Source of the DNA: a virus | Direction: 5' to 3' (one strand) | Virus record (IMG/VR): IMGVR_UViG_3300024313_000009 | Location: 1 to 54,894 of that record | DNA: 54,894 bases | Shown: in pieces, positions 43,207 to 51,500 of the stretch | How the letters are laid out: every line of letters begins with the position of its first letter | Position numbering within the stretch: the first letter of the stretch is position 1 | Made by a program: the position numbers and the translations under genes | The notes under the pieces: model-generated | Seen by the model: only the letters and a program-made list of their open reading frames with translations | Told to the model about the DNA's origin: nothing | Databases searched by the model: none

Positions 43207-44739
43207 ATGAAACCAATTAAAAAGTTTTCACTGATGGCTAAAGCTGATGATTCAATTAATGAATCGGCTGACCCAAATCATGATGCTGTAATGGATCTAG
43301 TTAAAAAGATGGGTTACGAAAGTGTCGAAGAATTAAAGAAAGAAAAAAATCTTTTAACTAAATTAGAAGGTTTATTAAAAGATGTTTCACCAAAGGACGA
43401 TATTTCTGAGGATGAACTTGAAGAAGATAGAGCCGAAGATATAGCTGATGAAGTTAAAAAGAAAGGTGAACCTAAATCATTAGAATCTGAAGAAGATAAA
43501 GATGAAGATAAAGTTGGTACCGATGGTGAAGTTGCTGAAACTGATGAAGTTGAAGAAGACTCTGCAAAAGATATTGAAGATGAAGTATTAGCTAAAGGCG
43601 AACCTAAAGATGTAGAAGATAAGGCAGGTGATAAGGTATCTGATGATCCTGAAATTACCGCTGAGGTTCCTGCTGAAGCTGATGAAGTTGAAGATGAGGA
43701 AGGTGTTGAGGTTGCTGCTGAAGAAGAGGAAACTCCGGCTGCTACAAAAAGAATTATGGCTTTCGAAGATTTCATTAAAGAAAAAGAAGTTACAATAAAT
43801 AAGAATGTCAAATATCACGATGATGATGAAGAGAAAGAAGACTATTCTGTTGTTGCTGCATCTGCCGATGCTATTTCTGAGGATGATGAAGATAAAGGAA
43901 TGGAAGATGAAAAAGAAGGAGATGAGTTAGAAGACAAAGGTGATAAGAAAGTTGATTCTGAAGATGACAAAGAAAAGGCTGACCATTATAAAGGAGCTGT
44001 AAAATCTGATGACTCCGAAATTGATGCATTAAAGAAAGATGCTGAATATGATGAAGAAGAAGAAAAGAAAGATGAATCAAGAATTATGTCTTTTTCAAAT
44101 TTTGTAACTGAATCGTATGATGAAGAAGAAGTAGAAGAAGAAGAAGAAATAGAGGCTGAAGAAGAAGCTGTAGAAGAAGCGGTAGGTGAAGTAATTACTA
44201 AAGTTACCGGTGATGAAATTGCTGATGAAGAAGCTGGTGATGATGGCCTTGCTATTCCTGCAGAAAAAGGCGACGGTTCTGAAACTGCTGCTGGTATTGC
44301 TGGTGATATAATGGATATGGGTAAAGTAAAAGTACAACCTGAATCAAAAGGCGAAGAATTAGTTACTAAAGACCAAAAGATTACAACTGAAGTAAAAGGT
44401 GAAGCTGATGATCTTAAGGATGCTACTGAAGTTCCTGCAAAAATGGGAGATGGTTCTGAATCTGCCGCAGGTATTGCTGGAGACATAATGAATATGGGTA
44501 AAGTAAAAGTTCAGCCTGAAGCAAAAGGTGCTGCATTAGTTGGAGAAGCTAAGATTACAGAAAAAGAAATTACTTCTGCTGATGAATTTAAAGAATATGC
44601 AATGGCAATTCTAAAAGATGCATTCGGAGATGATTTTGATGAAACTAAAGCAACTGAAACTGCTGATGGATTAATTAAGAAGTATGGTGAAGATTACGGC
44701 GCAATGGTCGGAGCTTTACAATCTACTATGGGATCATAA
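43207..44739 (+). CDS. Highly acidic, internally repeated protein (possible head-interior protein), 510 aa
   Basis: Asp and Glu dominate residues 50-390, so this is a disordered polyanion. Three kinds of repeat are visible: D-I-A/E-D-E-V-x-x-K-G-E-P-K (about residues 79-91 and 118-130); IMAFEDFIKEKE (Met184) with IMSFSNFVTESY (Met294); and a 33-residue unit (see the repeat entry). The N-terminus MKPIKKFSLM, then DDSINES, and both internal units carry (I/V)-x-E tripeptides like prohead-protease sites. The C-terminal 55 residues (SADEFKEYAMAILKDAFGDD) are a small helical domain. T4 fills its prohead with acidic core proteins and peptides, and this protein may be of that kind, but no homology to gp22 or gp67 was seen. 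Confidence 0.55.
   Translation: MKPIKKFSLMAKADDSINESADPNHDAVMDLVKKMGYESVEELKKEKNLLTKLEGLLKDVSPKDDISEDELEEDRAEDIADEVKKKGEPKSLESEEDKDEDKVGTDGEVAETDEVEEDSAKDIEDEVLAKGEPKDVEDKAGDKVSDDPEITAEVPAEADEVEDEEGVEVAAEEEETPAATKRIMAFEDFIKEKEVTINKNVKYHDDDEEKEDYSVVAASADAISEDDEDKGMEDEKEGDELEDKGDKKVDSEDDKEKADHYKGAVKSDDSEIDALKKDAEYDEEEEKKDESRIMSFSNFVTESYDEEEVEEEEEIEAEEEAVEEAVGEVITKVTGDEIADEEAGDDGLAIPAEKGDGSETAAGIAGDIMDMGKVKVQPESKGEELVTKDQKITTEVKGEADDLKDATEVPAKMGDGSESAAGIAGDIMNMGKVKVQPEAKGAALVGEAKITEKEITSADEFKEYAMAILKDAFGDDFDETKATETADGLIKKYGEDYGAMVGALQSTMGS
44254..44529 (+). repeat. Two 99-bp direct repeats coding a 33-residue unit
   Basis: 44254-44352 and 44431-44529 encode near-identical 33-residue units (core GDGSETAAGIAGDIMDMG against GDGSESAAGIAGDIMNMG, then KVKVQPE). 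The DNA differs mainly at third codon positions, so the duplication is old enough to have drifted while protein sequence was kept. Confidence 0.9.
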
Positions 44740-44759
44740 TAAAAACAAGAACTAAAGAT

Positions 44760-45194
44760 ATGAGTAATATAAAAAAGTTTGCAGAATTTGTAAATGAATC
44801 ACTTAATGAAGCTGAATTACCATCATGGGTTGAAGGCGGTCCTTATGACTCCCTCAAAGATATGACAGGTAATATTGATCTTGATGGAATGACAGTAGCG
44901 GATATTAATAAAAATTACCAACCAGCTTTAAAATATTTAGGAGTAAAATCTATTGCTGATATGGGATATCTTTCAAGTACTGCTAATGATGATGAATTGT
45001 ATGATATTGTTTCGCCTCAAATGAAAGGTTCCAACCTTCTTGGTAATGATAGAGGGAAAGGAATGGATCCATCACCATACACAGCTGCTTATAAAGGAAT
45101 GCTAGGAGACGTAAAAATAATTATAGTACAAGATATTAATCAAGAAAATAGTTATGCATACGCTGCGGTTGATTCTAGAGGAAACCTTAAATAA
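44760..45194 (+). CDS. Unrecognised 144-aa protein with VNES/LNEA leader
   Basis: The N-terminus MSNIKKFAEFVNESLNEAEL is one of the clearest copies of the recurring leader, with V-N-E and L-N-E tripeptides that would fit cleavage at residue 13 or 17. The remaining mature part is a small alpha/beta domain (LPSWVEGGPYDSLKDMTGNI, then DVKIIIVQDI near the end) without a catalytic motif. It follows the acidic protein by 20 bases and precedes the first ligase-like gene by 8. I do not recognise the domain. Confidence 0.6.
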   Translation: MSNIKKFAEFVNESLNEAELPSWVEGGPYDSLKDMTGNIDLDGMTVADINKNYQPALKYLGVKSIADMGYLSSTANDDELYDIVSPQMKGSNLLGNDRGKGMDPSPYTAAYKGMLGDVKIIIVQDINQENSYAYAAVDSRGNLK

Positions 45195-45202
45195 ACATAA
45201 AC

Positions 45203-46474
45203 ATGAAACATATAAAATTGTTTGAACAATGGCTGGCCGACAAAAGCCAGCCATTTCTTTTTGAAGGAGGTGCCGCTGGTCACATGGCCCATCCATTTGA
45301 CGATAAAGATTTAACCTTTGGTGATTTTAAGGCAATGATAGATGCTGGTCTTAGAGGTGAATTAAACTTTGAAGAAGATGCTACTGAAAAGACCGATGGC
45401 CAAAATGCATTTGCTACTATCCAAGACGGTGAAGTTAAATTTGCAAGAAACAAAACAGAGTTAAAGAATCCAATGACTCTTTCTGAATTTAAGAATAAAT
45501 TTGAAGGGCATCCTAGTAAATTAGTACAAGATACTTTTCAATTTGCTGCACAGGATTTAGCTAGGTTGCTAATGGCTCTTTCTCCAGCTGACCAAGAAAA
45601 ATATTTTAAGAATGGAAAAGACTTTATGAACATGGAGTTAATCTATTCACAAAACCCTAATGTTATTCATTATGATACAGATGTAATTCAATTTCACGGG
45701 ATAAAGGAAACTGATGGTAACGGTAACATTACAGGCACTAATAATAAACCTGCAAAAGAAATTGCAGATATACTTAAAAAGGTACAATCAGATATTGGTA
45801 AAACTTTTAAAATAATTCCACCTAGAGTTATTAAATTACAAAAAGATTTGGATTTTACCACAAACAAGAAAAGATTTATAAACCAAGTTAACGCATTAGA
45901 AAAAAGATACGGTTTAACTGATAGCGATGAAGTTGCTAAATATCACGAAATGTGGTGGAGAGAATTAATTGATAAACAATTCCCTACATTATCTCAAGAT
46001 GTAAAAGAAGGTTTACTTAAGAGATGGGCGTACGGCGATAAGAAGAGTTTAAATATGAGATCTCTTGCTAAACAAATTGGACCTAAAGAAGCTGCACTAG
46101 TTAAAAAGTTTGACAAAGAAGATGTTGCTAAAAAGTATAAAGAAAACATTAGACCTTTTGAAGATCTGTTCTTAGAATTAGGATCTGTGATTCTTAAAAA
46201 CGCATCTGACTTTTTAGCAGCTAATCCATCCGATGAAGCACAAAGGCTAAGAGCTCAAATACAAACAGCAGGAAGTAAAATTAAAAAGACTGGTGGGGCT
46301 GATCAAGTAAGAAAGGTAGAAGCTGAACTAGCAAGGCTTGATAGAATTGGTGGAATAGAATCTATATTTCCAACTGAAGGAATAGTATTTAAATACAAAG
46401 GAAAGATTTATAAACTTACTGGTACATTTGCTGCAATCAATCAATTGTTAGGTATCATTAAGTTCGGTAGGTAA
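45203..46474 (+). CDS. Ligase-fold nucleotidyltransferase-like protein with KTDG motif, 423 aa
   Basis: The five ligase/capping-enzyme motifs can be placed: motif I EKTDGQNAF with K63-T-D-G66; a conserved RNK at 82-84; motif III FMNMELIYSQ with E145; motif IV TEGIVFKY with E392 and K397; motif V YKLTG with K404. These residues adenylylate Lys63 in ATP-dependent DNA and RNA ligases. The spacing between motifs III and IV (about 245 residues) is unusually long and holds a helical insertion. The N-terminus MKHIKLFEQWLADKSQPFLF (then E-G-G) resembles the recurring leader with L-F-E as a possible cleavage site. Substrate (DNA, RNA or protein) is unknown. Downstream lie a terminator and a second ligase-like gene. 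Confidence 0.6.
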   Translation: MKHIKLFEQWLADKSQPFLFEGGAAGHMAHPFDDKDLTFGDFKAMIDAGLRGELNFEEDATEKTDGQNAFATIQDGEVKFARNKTELKNPMTLSEFKNKFEGHPSKLVQDTFQFAAQDLARLLMALSPADQEKYFKNGKDFMNMELIYSQNPNVIHYDTDVIQFHGIKETDGNGNITGTNNKPAKEIADILKKVQSDIGKTFKIIPPRVIKLQKDLDFTTNKKRFINQVNALEKRYGLTDSDEVAKYHEMWWRELIDKQFPTLSQDVKEGLLKRWAYGDKKSLNMRSLAKQIGPKEAALVKKFDKEDVAKKYKENIRPFEDLFLELGSVILKNASDFLAANPSDEAQRLRAQIQTAGSKIKKTGGADQVRKVEAELARLDRIGGIESIFPTEGIVFKYKGKIYKLTGTFAAINQLLGIIKFGR

Positions 46475-46534
46475 ATAGTAGATACACCTATACAGCTCAC
46501 CTGTATTAAGAGATAACATTTACGGTATTTGTAT

Positions 46535-46557
46535 ATACTCTGATTAGTACAGAGTAT
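46535..46557 (+). promoter_or_regulatory. 8-bp perfect hairpin upstream of the terminator
   Basis: atactctg (46535-46542) pairs with cagagtat (46550-46557) around the loop attagta. It stands four bases before the terminator stem, so the two hairpins are stacked in the 166-base gap 46475-46640. Confidence 0.65.
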
Positions 46558-46560
46558 GAT

Positions 46561-46589
46561 AAAGGATAGGTATATACTATCCTTTTTTT
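46561..46589 (+). terminator. Rho-independent terminator after the ligase-like gene
   Basis: aaaggatag (46561-46569) pairs perfectly with ctatccttt (46577-46585) around gtatata, followed at once by further T residues to 46589. This is the only textbook terminator I found in the window. It ends the unit that contains the acidic protein and the first ligase-like gene. Confidence 0.85.
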
Positions 46590-46608
46590 ATATAGCTATT
46601 TAATCAAA

Positions 46609-46619
46609 GAATATATAAA
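46609..46619 (+). promoter_or_regulatory. Late-promoter-like AT element
   Basis: gaatatataaa lies 21 bases before the ATG at 46641 and 20 bases after the terminator, the arrangement expected of a fresh transcription start. Confidence 0.5.
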
Positions 46620-46640
46620 TTGACAATATAAAATAAGCAA

Positions 46641-49600
46641 ATGAAAGAGTTAACTCAAATTTATAAAGATGCAGGCCAACAATTAATAGAAGATCTTTTT
46701 AAGGATTATCTTATAGTATCCGAAAAACTATCAGGTTCTTCATTTTCATTTAAAAAAGACGGTGAAGGAATTACTTTTTATAAAGGTGGAAACCAAAAAC
46801 CTATTAACTTAATTGATAGGACTATAATGGTTTATTATGAAAAGCCTATTAATTTTATAAAATCTGTAACCAGCAAAAATCTTTCTTCCATTCCTGAGAA
46901 TTGGAAGTTCTGTTTTCAATATTTTGTAAATACTAATCCTGGTATTATTACTTATGATAGGCTACCTAAAAATAATTTAGTACTTACTCATATTAAAGTA
47001 ATGACACCAGCTGGTAAAGTTACAAAGGTTATAGAAGATCCTAGGGTAATTAGAGACTGGGCAAACGCACTAGGTGTTACTCCACTACTTCCATTATTTA
47101 AAGGTTACTTAACAGAAGATCAAAAGAAAAAGATTAAAGAATTTTTAGAAACGCCAAAAGAAGATCATGCTGAGATTTTTAGTACTAATTCATTTGCTGA
47201 ATATTTACTTAGAATTCTAAATCCTAATATTCAATCAACGACTTTACAAAACGATCTTAAGAAGCCTATAGAATCTATTGTATTTAAATTTTACAAATCT
47301 GGTACTAAACAAGTTATTGCTGCTAAGTTAATAGATCCTTATACAATTAATTTAATGAAAGAAAAGGAACCTATAGATATGAGAAAGGCTCCTGCTGATA
47401 TTAATGAAATTATTTTATTGGATCTTTTAGCATTTATAGAAGAAAGAGGAATTAAGAAGCATGAGATTTTAGGGGATGGTGAAGATATGAGATACATAGA
47501 ATTAGTTTCAAATATATTTAATGACTATGTAACTAAAAGAGGGAAAGATATTGCAAAGATTGATATTGAAAAAGCTGAGTTTGCTAAAGGTAAAGAATTT
47601 GATTTAAATGTAGAATTAATACCAAGCCAAAGAACTAAAGATATCCTTAACAGTAACCCTAAGCTAAAAGACTTGTTTAAAATAATGTTAGGCTCTTTAA
47701 AAAAGAAAAGAAAGAACACTGGTAATATTATGACGCCATCAGTTGTTGAAGATTTTAATAAAATGGTAGATAAAGTAACCGATGTAATTCAAACAAAAGA
47801 TGATGGTAAATTTAAAACCTTTGATGATTACTTAAAAATCAAATCAACCAATGAATCTCTTTTACCTAACGCTGAAGAACTATTAATTGAAGATAAAGTT
47901 TTAGACTATAACAACTTTATTAATTTAGGTAAAGTTATTGTAGAAGATAATAGAAAGAGTGGTGAAATTTGGAAAACCTCAACAGGGTTTAGAGGACAGG
48001 ATGCTAACGGTGATAGAAAAACATTTAAGTCTAAAGAACAGACTCAATCGTGGATAAAAACCGGAAGAGAGGATGTTGATAAAGAACCTACTGAGAAAAC
48101 TGAAGATTTTGATATTTCTAAAATTGATAAAAAGAAAAGTCCTGCTGCTTTTGATATAGCAAAAGACATAGATAAAATTGAAGATCCAAAACAAAGAGAA
48201 GAGGCTAAATCATTTGTTAAGAATTTAACAGATTATGAAATGGCTGAACCGGGTTCACCTGAAAGAAAAAAGGCTTTAGAGAAATTCTTTGAAGAAGGTG
48301 GTATTAATAGAAATGCGTTAGGAACTGATACAAATAAATTTTATGTAGGCCAATCTGATGAGTATGAAGGTTCAGGTAGAGGTAATAGGTTTAATAAGAA
48401 AACAGGTTTATCATATAGTAAAGCTTTTACTAAAGGCCAAACTGCTAAGATGATGGCTGATGCTGAAGAACTAGGAGTTTTAATTCCTATGCAAAATGGA
48501 ATACCAAGAACTAATGGAAAAAGATTAGCACCTACAAATGTTCATACTGATTCAAAAGGAAAAAAACCTAAAGCAGTTGCTGTAAAGGTTTCTAAAATAG
48601 AACCTAAAGGAAAACCCGGTGATAAAGACTATGATCCAGGTGGTGTTAAGATTGGTGGTGAGAATGGTGTAGAGATGAAAAACACTCCTCCTATGACTGA
48701 AGGCCAAAGGGCTGACCTAAAAGAAAAATTTAAAAAGGCAAAACCTAATGCAACAGAAGAAGAGATTAATAGATATGTTGCTATTAATGAAACTTTTAGA
48801 GAACAAAATAATCAAAAGATTAAAGACATACAAGAAAAAGAATTAACTATAATTCCTATTTTGGACGAAAATGATCAAGAGATAGATGTTTTTACAAAGG
48901 ACGGTCAAAAGAAAGCGGTTAAGGCTGTTTCTAAAAATGTAACAGGTAAGGTTAAAGAAATATTAAATTCTCCACCAAAGATAACACCGTCACCAGATTT
49001 ACAAAAAGCTTTGGATGATTTTGATACAGCTGCATCTGATTTTGCAGATGGTAAAATAACACAAAAAGAATTTAAAAAACAAATGGATGATACTTTATTA
49101 GAAATGATAAATGATCCTCATACTAGGCCAGGTATGCCAGACTTAGTAGAAACATTTGCTATGATGGAAGATTTGAGCGAAGGTAGAGCATCAGTTTCTC
49201 CAGATGCTGCAAACTTTGCATTAGCTGATATAATAACATTTGATCCTGCTGAACTACCACCAAACGCCACACCTGAAGAAGTAAACAAACATATTAATGT
49301 TATGACAACTTCAAGTGGTAGTCGTTCAATTAAATTTGAAGCAGGTGGAGCTAGCCAATCAAGTAATAAAATAGATGCAACAGAATATGCTGACTTTAAT
49401 GATAAGATTAAAGGCGCAGAAATAAAATCAGATTTACAAGATTTAACAAATAAGCAATATGATGACATTTACAATGTACAAGAAGAGCCGCCGTTTAAAA
49501 CATTAGAAGGAGTAACTAATAATGCCAAAAGCTTAGCTAAAAAATATGATGTAGATTTAGAAGGTTTAGATCCACTTAGTGATAAGAAGAGGGCGGTTTA

Positions 49601-50090
49601 TGAAAAGCGTGCTGATAAGAAAATGGTAGGTAATGTTATTAAAGAATATAAAGAAAAAGGTATTGACTTAAGTGAAGATGATGCTAAAGATTTATTAGTT
49701 AGGAGATGGACTGCAATGGATATGAATGGTAAAATAATGCAAGAGGTTAATAACAAACAACAGATGTCTCAATCATTTACCAACCGTTCTTATAATACTG
49801 ATCCTGCTGATGCAGGTACATCTAATCCTGATAATCCAGAAGTTATGAAAGATGAAGATGGTAAGCCAATAGTAATTTTAGACATGGAAGGTAATCCTAA
49901 GTTAAAGAATGGAAAGAAACAGTATAGGAGAAAACAGAAAATGAAAATAAAAGAAACAAATGGAGTTTCTGATATGGCTTGTATGAATTATGCTGATAAC
50001 CCAGGCTTTAGTAAAACAGGAAAGCCTACAAATAAAATGCCAGCCAGAGTTGTTAATTGTAAAGATAGCAATAAGTGGCTAGGTTCTTAA
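46641..50090 (+). CDS. Multidomain protein with N-terminal ligase-fold nucleotidyltransferase-like domain, 1149 aa
   Basis: Residues 1-235 fit a second, divergent ligase fold: motif I VSEKLSGSSF with K29-L-S-G32, a motif III-like WKFCFQYFVNTNPG at 88-101, motif IV ESIVFKFY with E211, and motif V AAKLIDP with K229. The usual motif III Glu appears replaced by Gln93. At about 390-430 lies an FKTFDDYLKIKSTNES, then LLIEDKVLDYNNFINLGK leader-like segment. Residues about 440-475 contain a SGEIWKTSTGFRGQDANGDR motif. The rest is charged, Lys/Glu/Asp-rich and mostly unrecognised, with two small ordered-looking parts near the C-terminus. Large size and helical linkers suggest a virion or head-interior protein with an enzymatic domain. 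Catalytic competence is uncertain. Confidence 0.55.
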   Translation: MKELTQIYKDAGQQLIEDLFKDYLIVSEKLSGSSFSFKKDGEGITFYKGGNQKPINLIDRTIMVYYEKPINFIKSVTSKNLSSIPENWKFCFQYFVNTNPGIITYDRLPKNNLVLTHIKVMTPAGKVTKVIEDPRVIRDWANALGVTPLLPLFKGYLTEDQKKKIKEFLETPKEDHAEIFSTNSFAEYLLRILNPNIQSTTLQNDLKKPIESIVFKFYKSGTKQVIAAKLIDPYTINLMKEKEPIDMRKAPADINEIILLDLLAFIEERGIKKHEILGDGEDMRYIELVSNIFNDYVTKRGKDIAKIDIEKAEFAKGKEFDLNVELIPSQRTKDILNSNPKLKDLFKIMLGSLKKKRKNTGNIMTPSVVEDFNKMVDKVTDVIQTKDDGKFKTFDDYLKIKSTNESLLPNAEELLIEDKVLDYNNFINLGKVIVEDNRKSGEIWKTSTGFRGQDANGDRKTFKSKEQTQSWIKTGREDVDKEPTEKTEDFDISKIDKKKSPAAFDIAKDIDKIEDPKQREEAKSFVKNLTDYEMAEPGSPERKKALEKFFEEGGINRNALGTDTNKFYVGQSDEYEGSGRGNRFNKKTGLSYSKAFTKGQTAKMMADAEELGVLIPMQNGIPRTNGKRLAPTNVHTDSKGKKPKAVAVKVSKIEPKGKPGDKDYDPGGVKIGGENGVEMKNTPPMTEGQRADLKEKFKKAKPNATEEEINRYVAINETFREQNNQKIKDIQEKELTIIPILDENDQEIDVFTKDGQKKAVKAVSKNVTGKVKEILNSPPKITPSPDLQKALDDFDTAASDFADGKITQKEFKKQMDDTLLEMINDPHTRPGMPDLVETFAMMEDLSEGRASVSPDAANFALADIITFDPAELPPNATPEEVNKHINVMTTSSGSRSIKFEAGGASQSSNKIDATEYADFNDKIKGAEIKSDLQDLTNKQYDDIYNVQEEPPFKTLEGVTNNAKSLAKKYDVDLEGLDPLSDKKRAVYEKRADKKMVGNVIKEYKEKGIDLSEDDAKDLLVRRWTAMDMNGKIMQEVNNKQQMSQSFTNRSYNTDPADAGTSNPDNPEVMKDEDGKPIVILDMEGNPKLKNGKKQYRRKQKMKIKETNGVSDMACMNYADNPGFSKTGKPTNKMPARVVNCKDSNKWLGS

Positions 50091-50106
50091 TATTAATTTA
50101 ATAAGA

Positions 50107-50126
50107 GTGAATAAATAAAAAAAGTG
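50107..50126 (+). promoter_or_regulatory. AT-rich late-promoter-like element (20-mer repeated at 25637)
   Basis: gtgaataaataaaaaaagtg is identical to 25637-25656. Its last three bases form the GTG at 50124, which could be read as a start two codons before the ATG. Because this GTG belongs to a repeated non-coding element, the ATG at 50130 is preferred. Confidence 0.45.
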
Positions 50127-50129
50127 TAC

Positions 50130-51500
50130 ATGGATAATCTAAAAAATATACAAGATTTTATAACAGAAAAAAGAGTTACTGTTAAGAGGAGATATACTGA
50201 AAAGCATCCAGCTAAAAATGTATCTACTGCTGCCAGGGTTCGTTCTGCTATTTTAGATGCTGTTGCTGATGGACATTTAACTGAAGATGAGGTTAACAAT
50301 ATCTTATCTGAAATAAAGGCTCACAAAAGATGGCTTAAAAGAAATGTAGGATTATTTAATATCAGTGAAGATGAGACTGGGATTAAGAGATATTCCTTAT
50401 CTCCTTATGGTCATAGAGTAAGAACTGCAACTGCTCCACTTAATGAAGCTTTAAAAGTTCCTCATAAAGAACAAGGTAAGAAAAAGGTTAATATGTTTGT
50501 TGGTAGATTCCAACCTTTTACATTAGGTCATGTTAAAGTATTTGAAAAAATGTATAAAGAAAATGGAAAACCTGTAGTTGTATTTTTAGTTAGAGGAAAA
50601 AACAACGATCCTGAGAAAAGACCGTTTGATGAAGAAATGCAACAAGCAATGTTTGCTAAGATGGCAAAACAATATCCATTTTTAGAAACTGCTATTGTAG
50701 TTCCTAATGGTTCAATTGACACGATGTTTGCAGCAGCAAGGCCAGCATATGAACCTGTGATGTGGGGATATGGAACGGATAGAAAAAAATCATACGGTGC
50801 AATGATTGACAAACAATCATACCGAGATCAATTAGGAGTAGATCCTGATTTTAAAGGTTTTGAGATTTTTAGAACTGATGATAACATTTCAGCATCTAAA
50901 GTTCGTAATGCATTAAAGATAGATGATGAAAAGACTTTTAAGAAAATGACTCCTAAAAGCATACATAGTTTTTATAAACCATTACAAAATATATTAGAAC
51001 CAATAAAAGAAAATAACAATATGAAAAATTTAAAATCACTAACAAGTTTTAGCATTGACGAATCTTTGAATGAAGGTAAAAAAGCTAAAGCAAAAAACCC
51101 TAATAAAGTAAACACTATAGATGTTGATTTATCTGGAGACGATTCAGATATAATGGATGCAATTAAATCATTTAATCTAAAGGTTAAATCTAACGGAGCC
51201 AATAAAGGAACTGGGTATGATATGACAGGTAAAAATAAAGATATTCTTGATTATTTACAAAGTGACTATTATGCATTAGATGCTAGAGATATTGAGGATA
51301 TGTTTCCAGAATTATTAGAAGGTGAAATCAATGAAGAGTATATTGAATTAATGCCTGGGATGGAAGAAGGGTTAGAACAAATAGTAGAAGGTTGGATAGA
51401 ATGGAAAGGCGGCCCTGCAACAGAAAAGACTGACATTGCTCCAGCAAGAAAAGAATTATTAAACTTTTGTACAACTTATTTAAAAAAGAATATTAAGTAA
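50130..51500 (+). CDS. NMN-adenylyltransferase-like nucleotidyltransferase with leader peptide and C-terminal extension
   Basis: From the ATG at 50130 the protein has 456 residues. The HIGH-superfamily signature GRFQPFTLGH is at 125-134 (Thr instead of the first His, as often in phage versions). The second signature ISASKVRNAL is near 252-261. These residues bind the nucleotide and catalyse transfer of AMP to NMN or a similar phosphate ester. The N-terminus MDNLKNIQDFITEKRV carries the recurring leader with I-T-E. About residues 15-110 are basic and helical. At Met298 an internal MKNLKSLTSFSIDESLNEG unit looks like the leader of another gene fused in frame; 159 residues follow that I do not recognise. 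It may rebuild NAD in infected cells, but substrate specificity is inferred. Confidence 0.7.
   Translation: MDNLKNIQDFITEKRVTVKRRYTEKHPAKNVSTAARVRSAILDAVADGHLTEDEVNNILSEIKAHKRWLKRNVGLFNISEDETGIKRYSLSPYGHRVRTATAPLNEALKVPHKEQGKKKVNMFVGRFQPFTLGHVKVFEKMYKENGKPVVVFLVRGKNNDPEKRPFDEEMQQAMFAKMAKQYPFLETAIVVPNGSIDTMFAAARPAYEPVMWGYGTDRKKSYGAMIDKQSYRDQLGVDPDFKGFEIFRTDDNISASKVRNALKIDDEKTFKKMTPKSIHSFYKPLQNILEPIKENNNMKNLKSLTSFSIDESLNEGKKAKAKNPNKVNTIDVDLSGDDSDIMDAIKSFNLKVKSNGANKGTGYDMTGKNKDILDYLQSDYYALDARDIEDMFPELLEGEINEEYIELMPGMEEGLEQIVEGWIEWKGGPATEKTDIAPARKELLNFCTTYLKKNIK

Noticed and set aside
43314-44486. Long minus-strand frames rich in Ser opposite the acidic protein
   Set aside because: They are the antisense of Glu/Asp codons (gaa, gat) and have no plausible start context or neighbours; every supported gene is on the + strand.
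43207-44739. gp22 prohead scaffold
   Set aside because: No gp22-like helical core or length match; composition is far more acidic and repeated. Only a general head-interior role is suggested.
46475-46640. Attachment site or replication origin in the largest clean gap near the ligase-like genes
   Set aside because: The hairpins are explained by a terminator, and no integrase, repeated iterons or phage-type origin features are visible.
50124-50129. GTG start two codons upstream of the NMNAT-like gene
   Set aside because: The GTG is part of a 20-base non-coding element repeated exactly at 25637-25656; ATG at 50130 gives the leader-like N-terminus.
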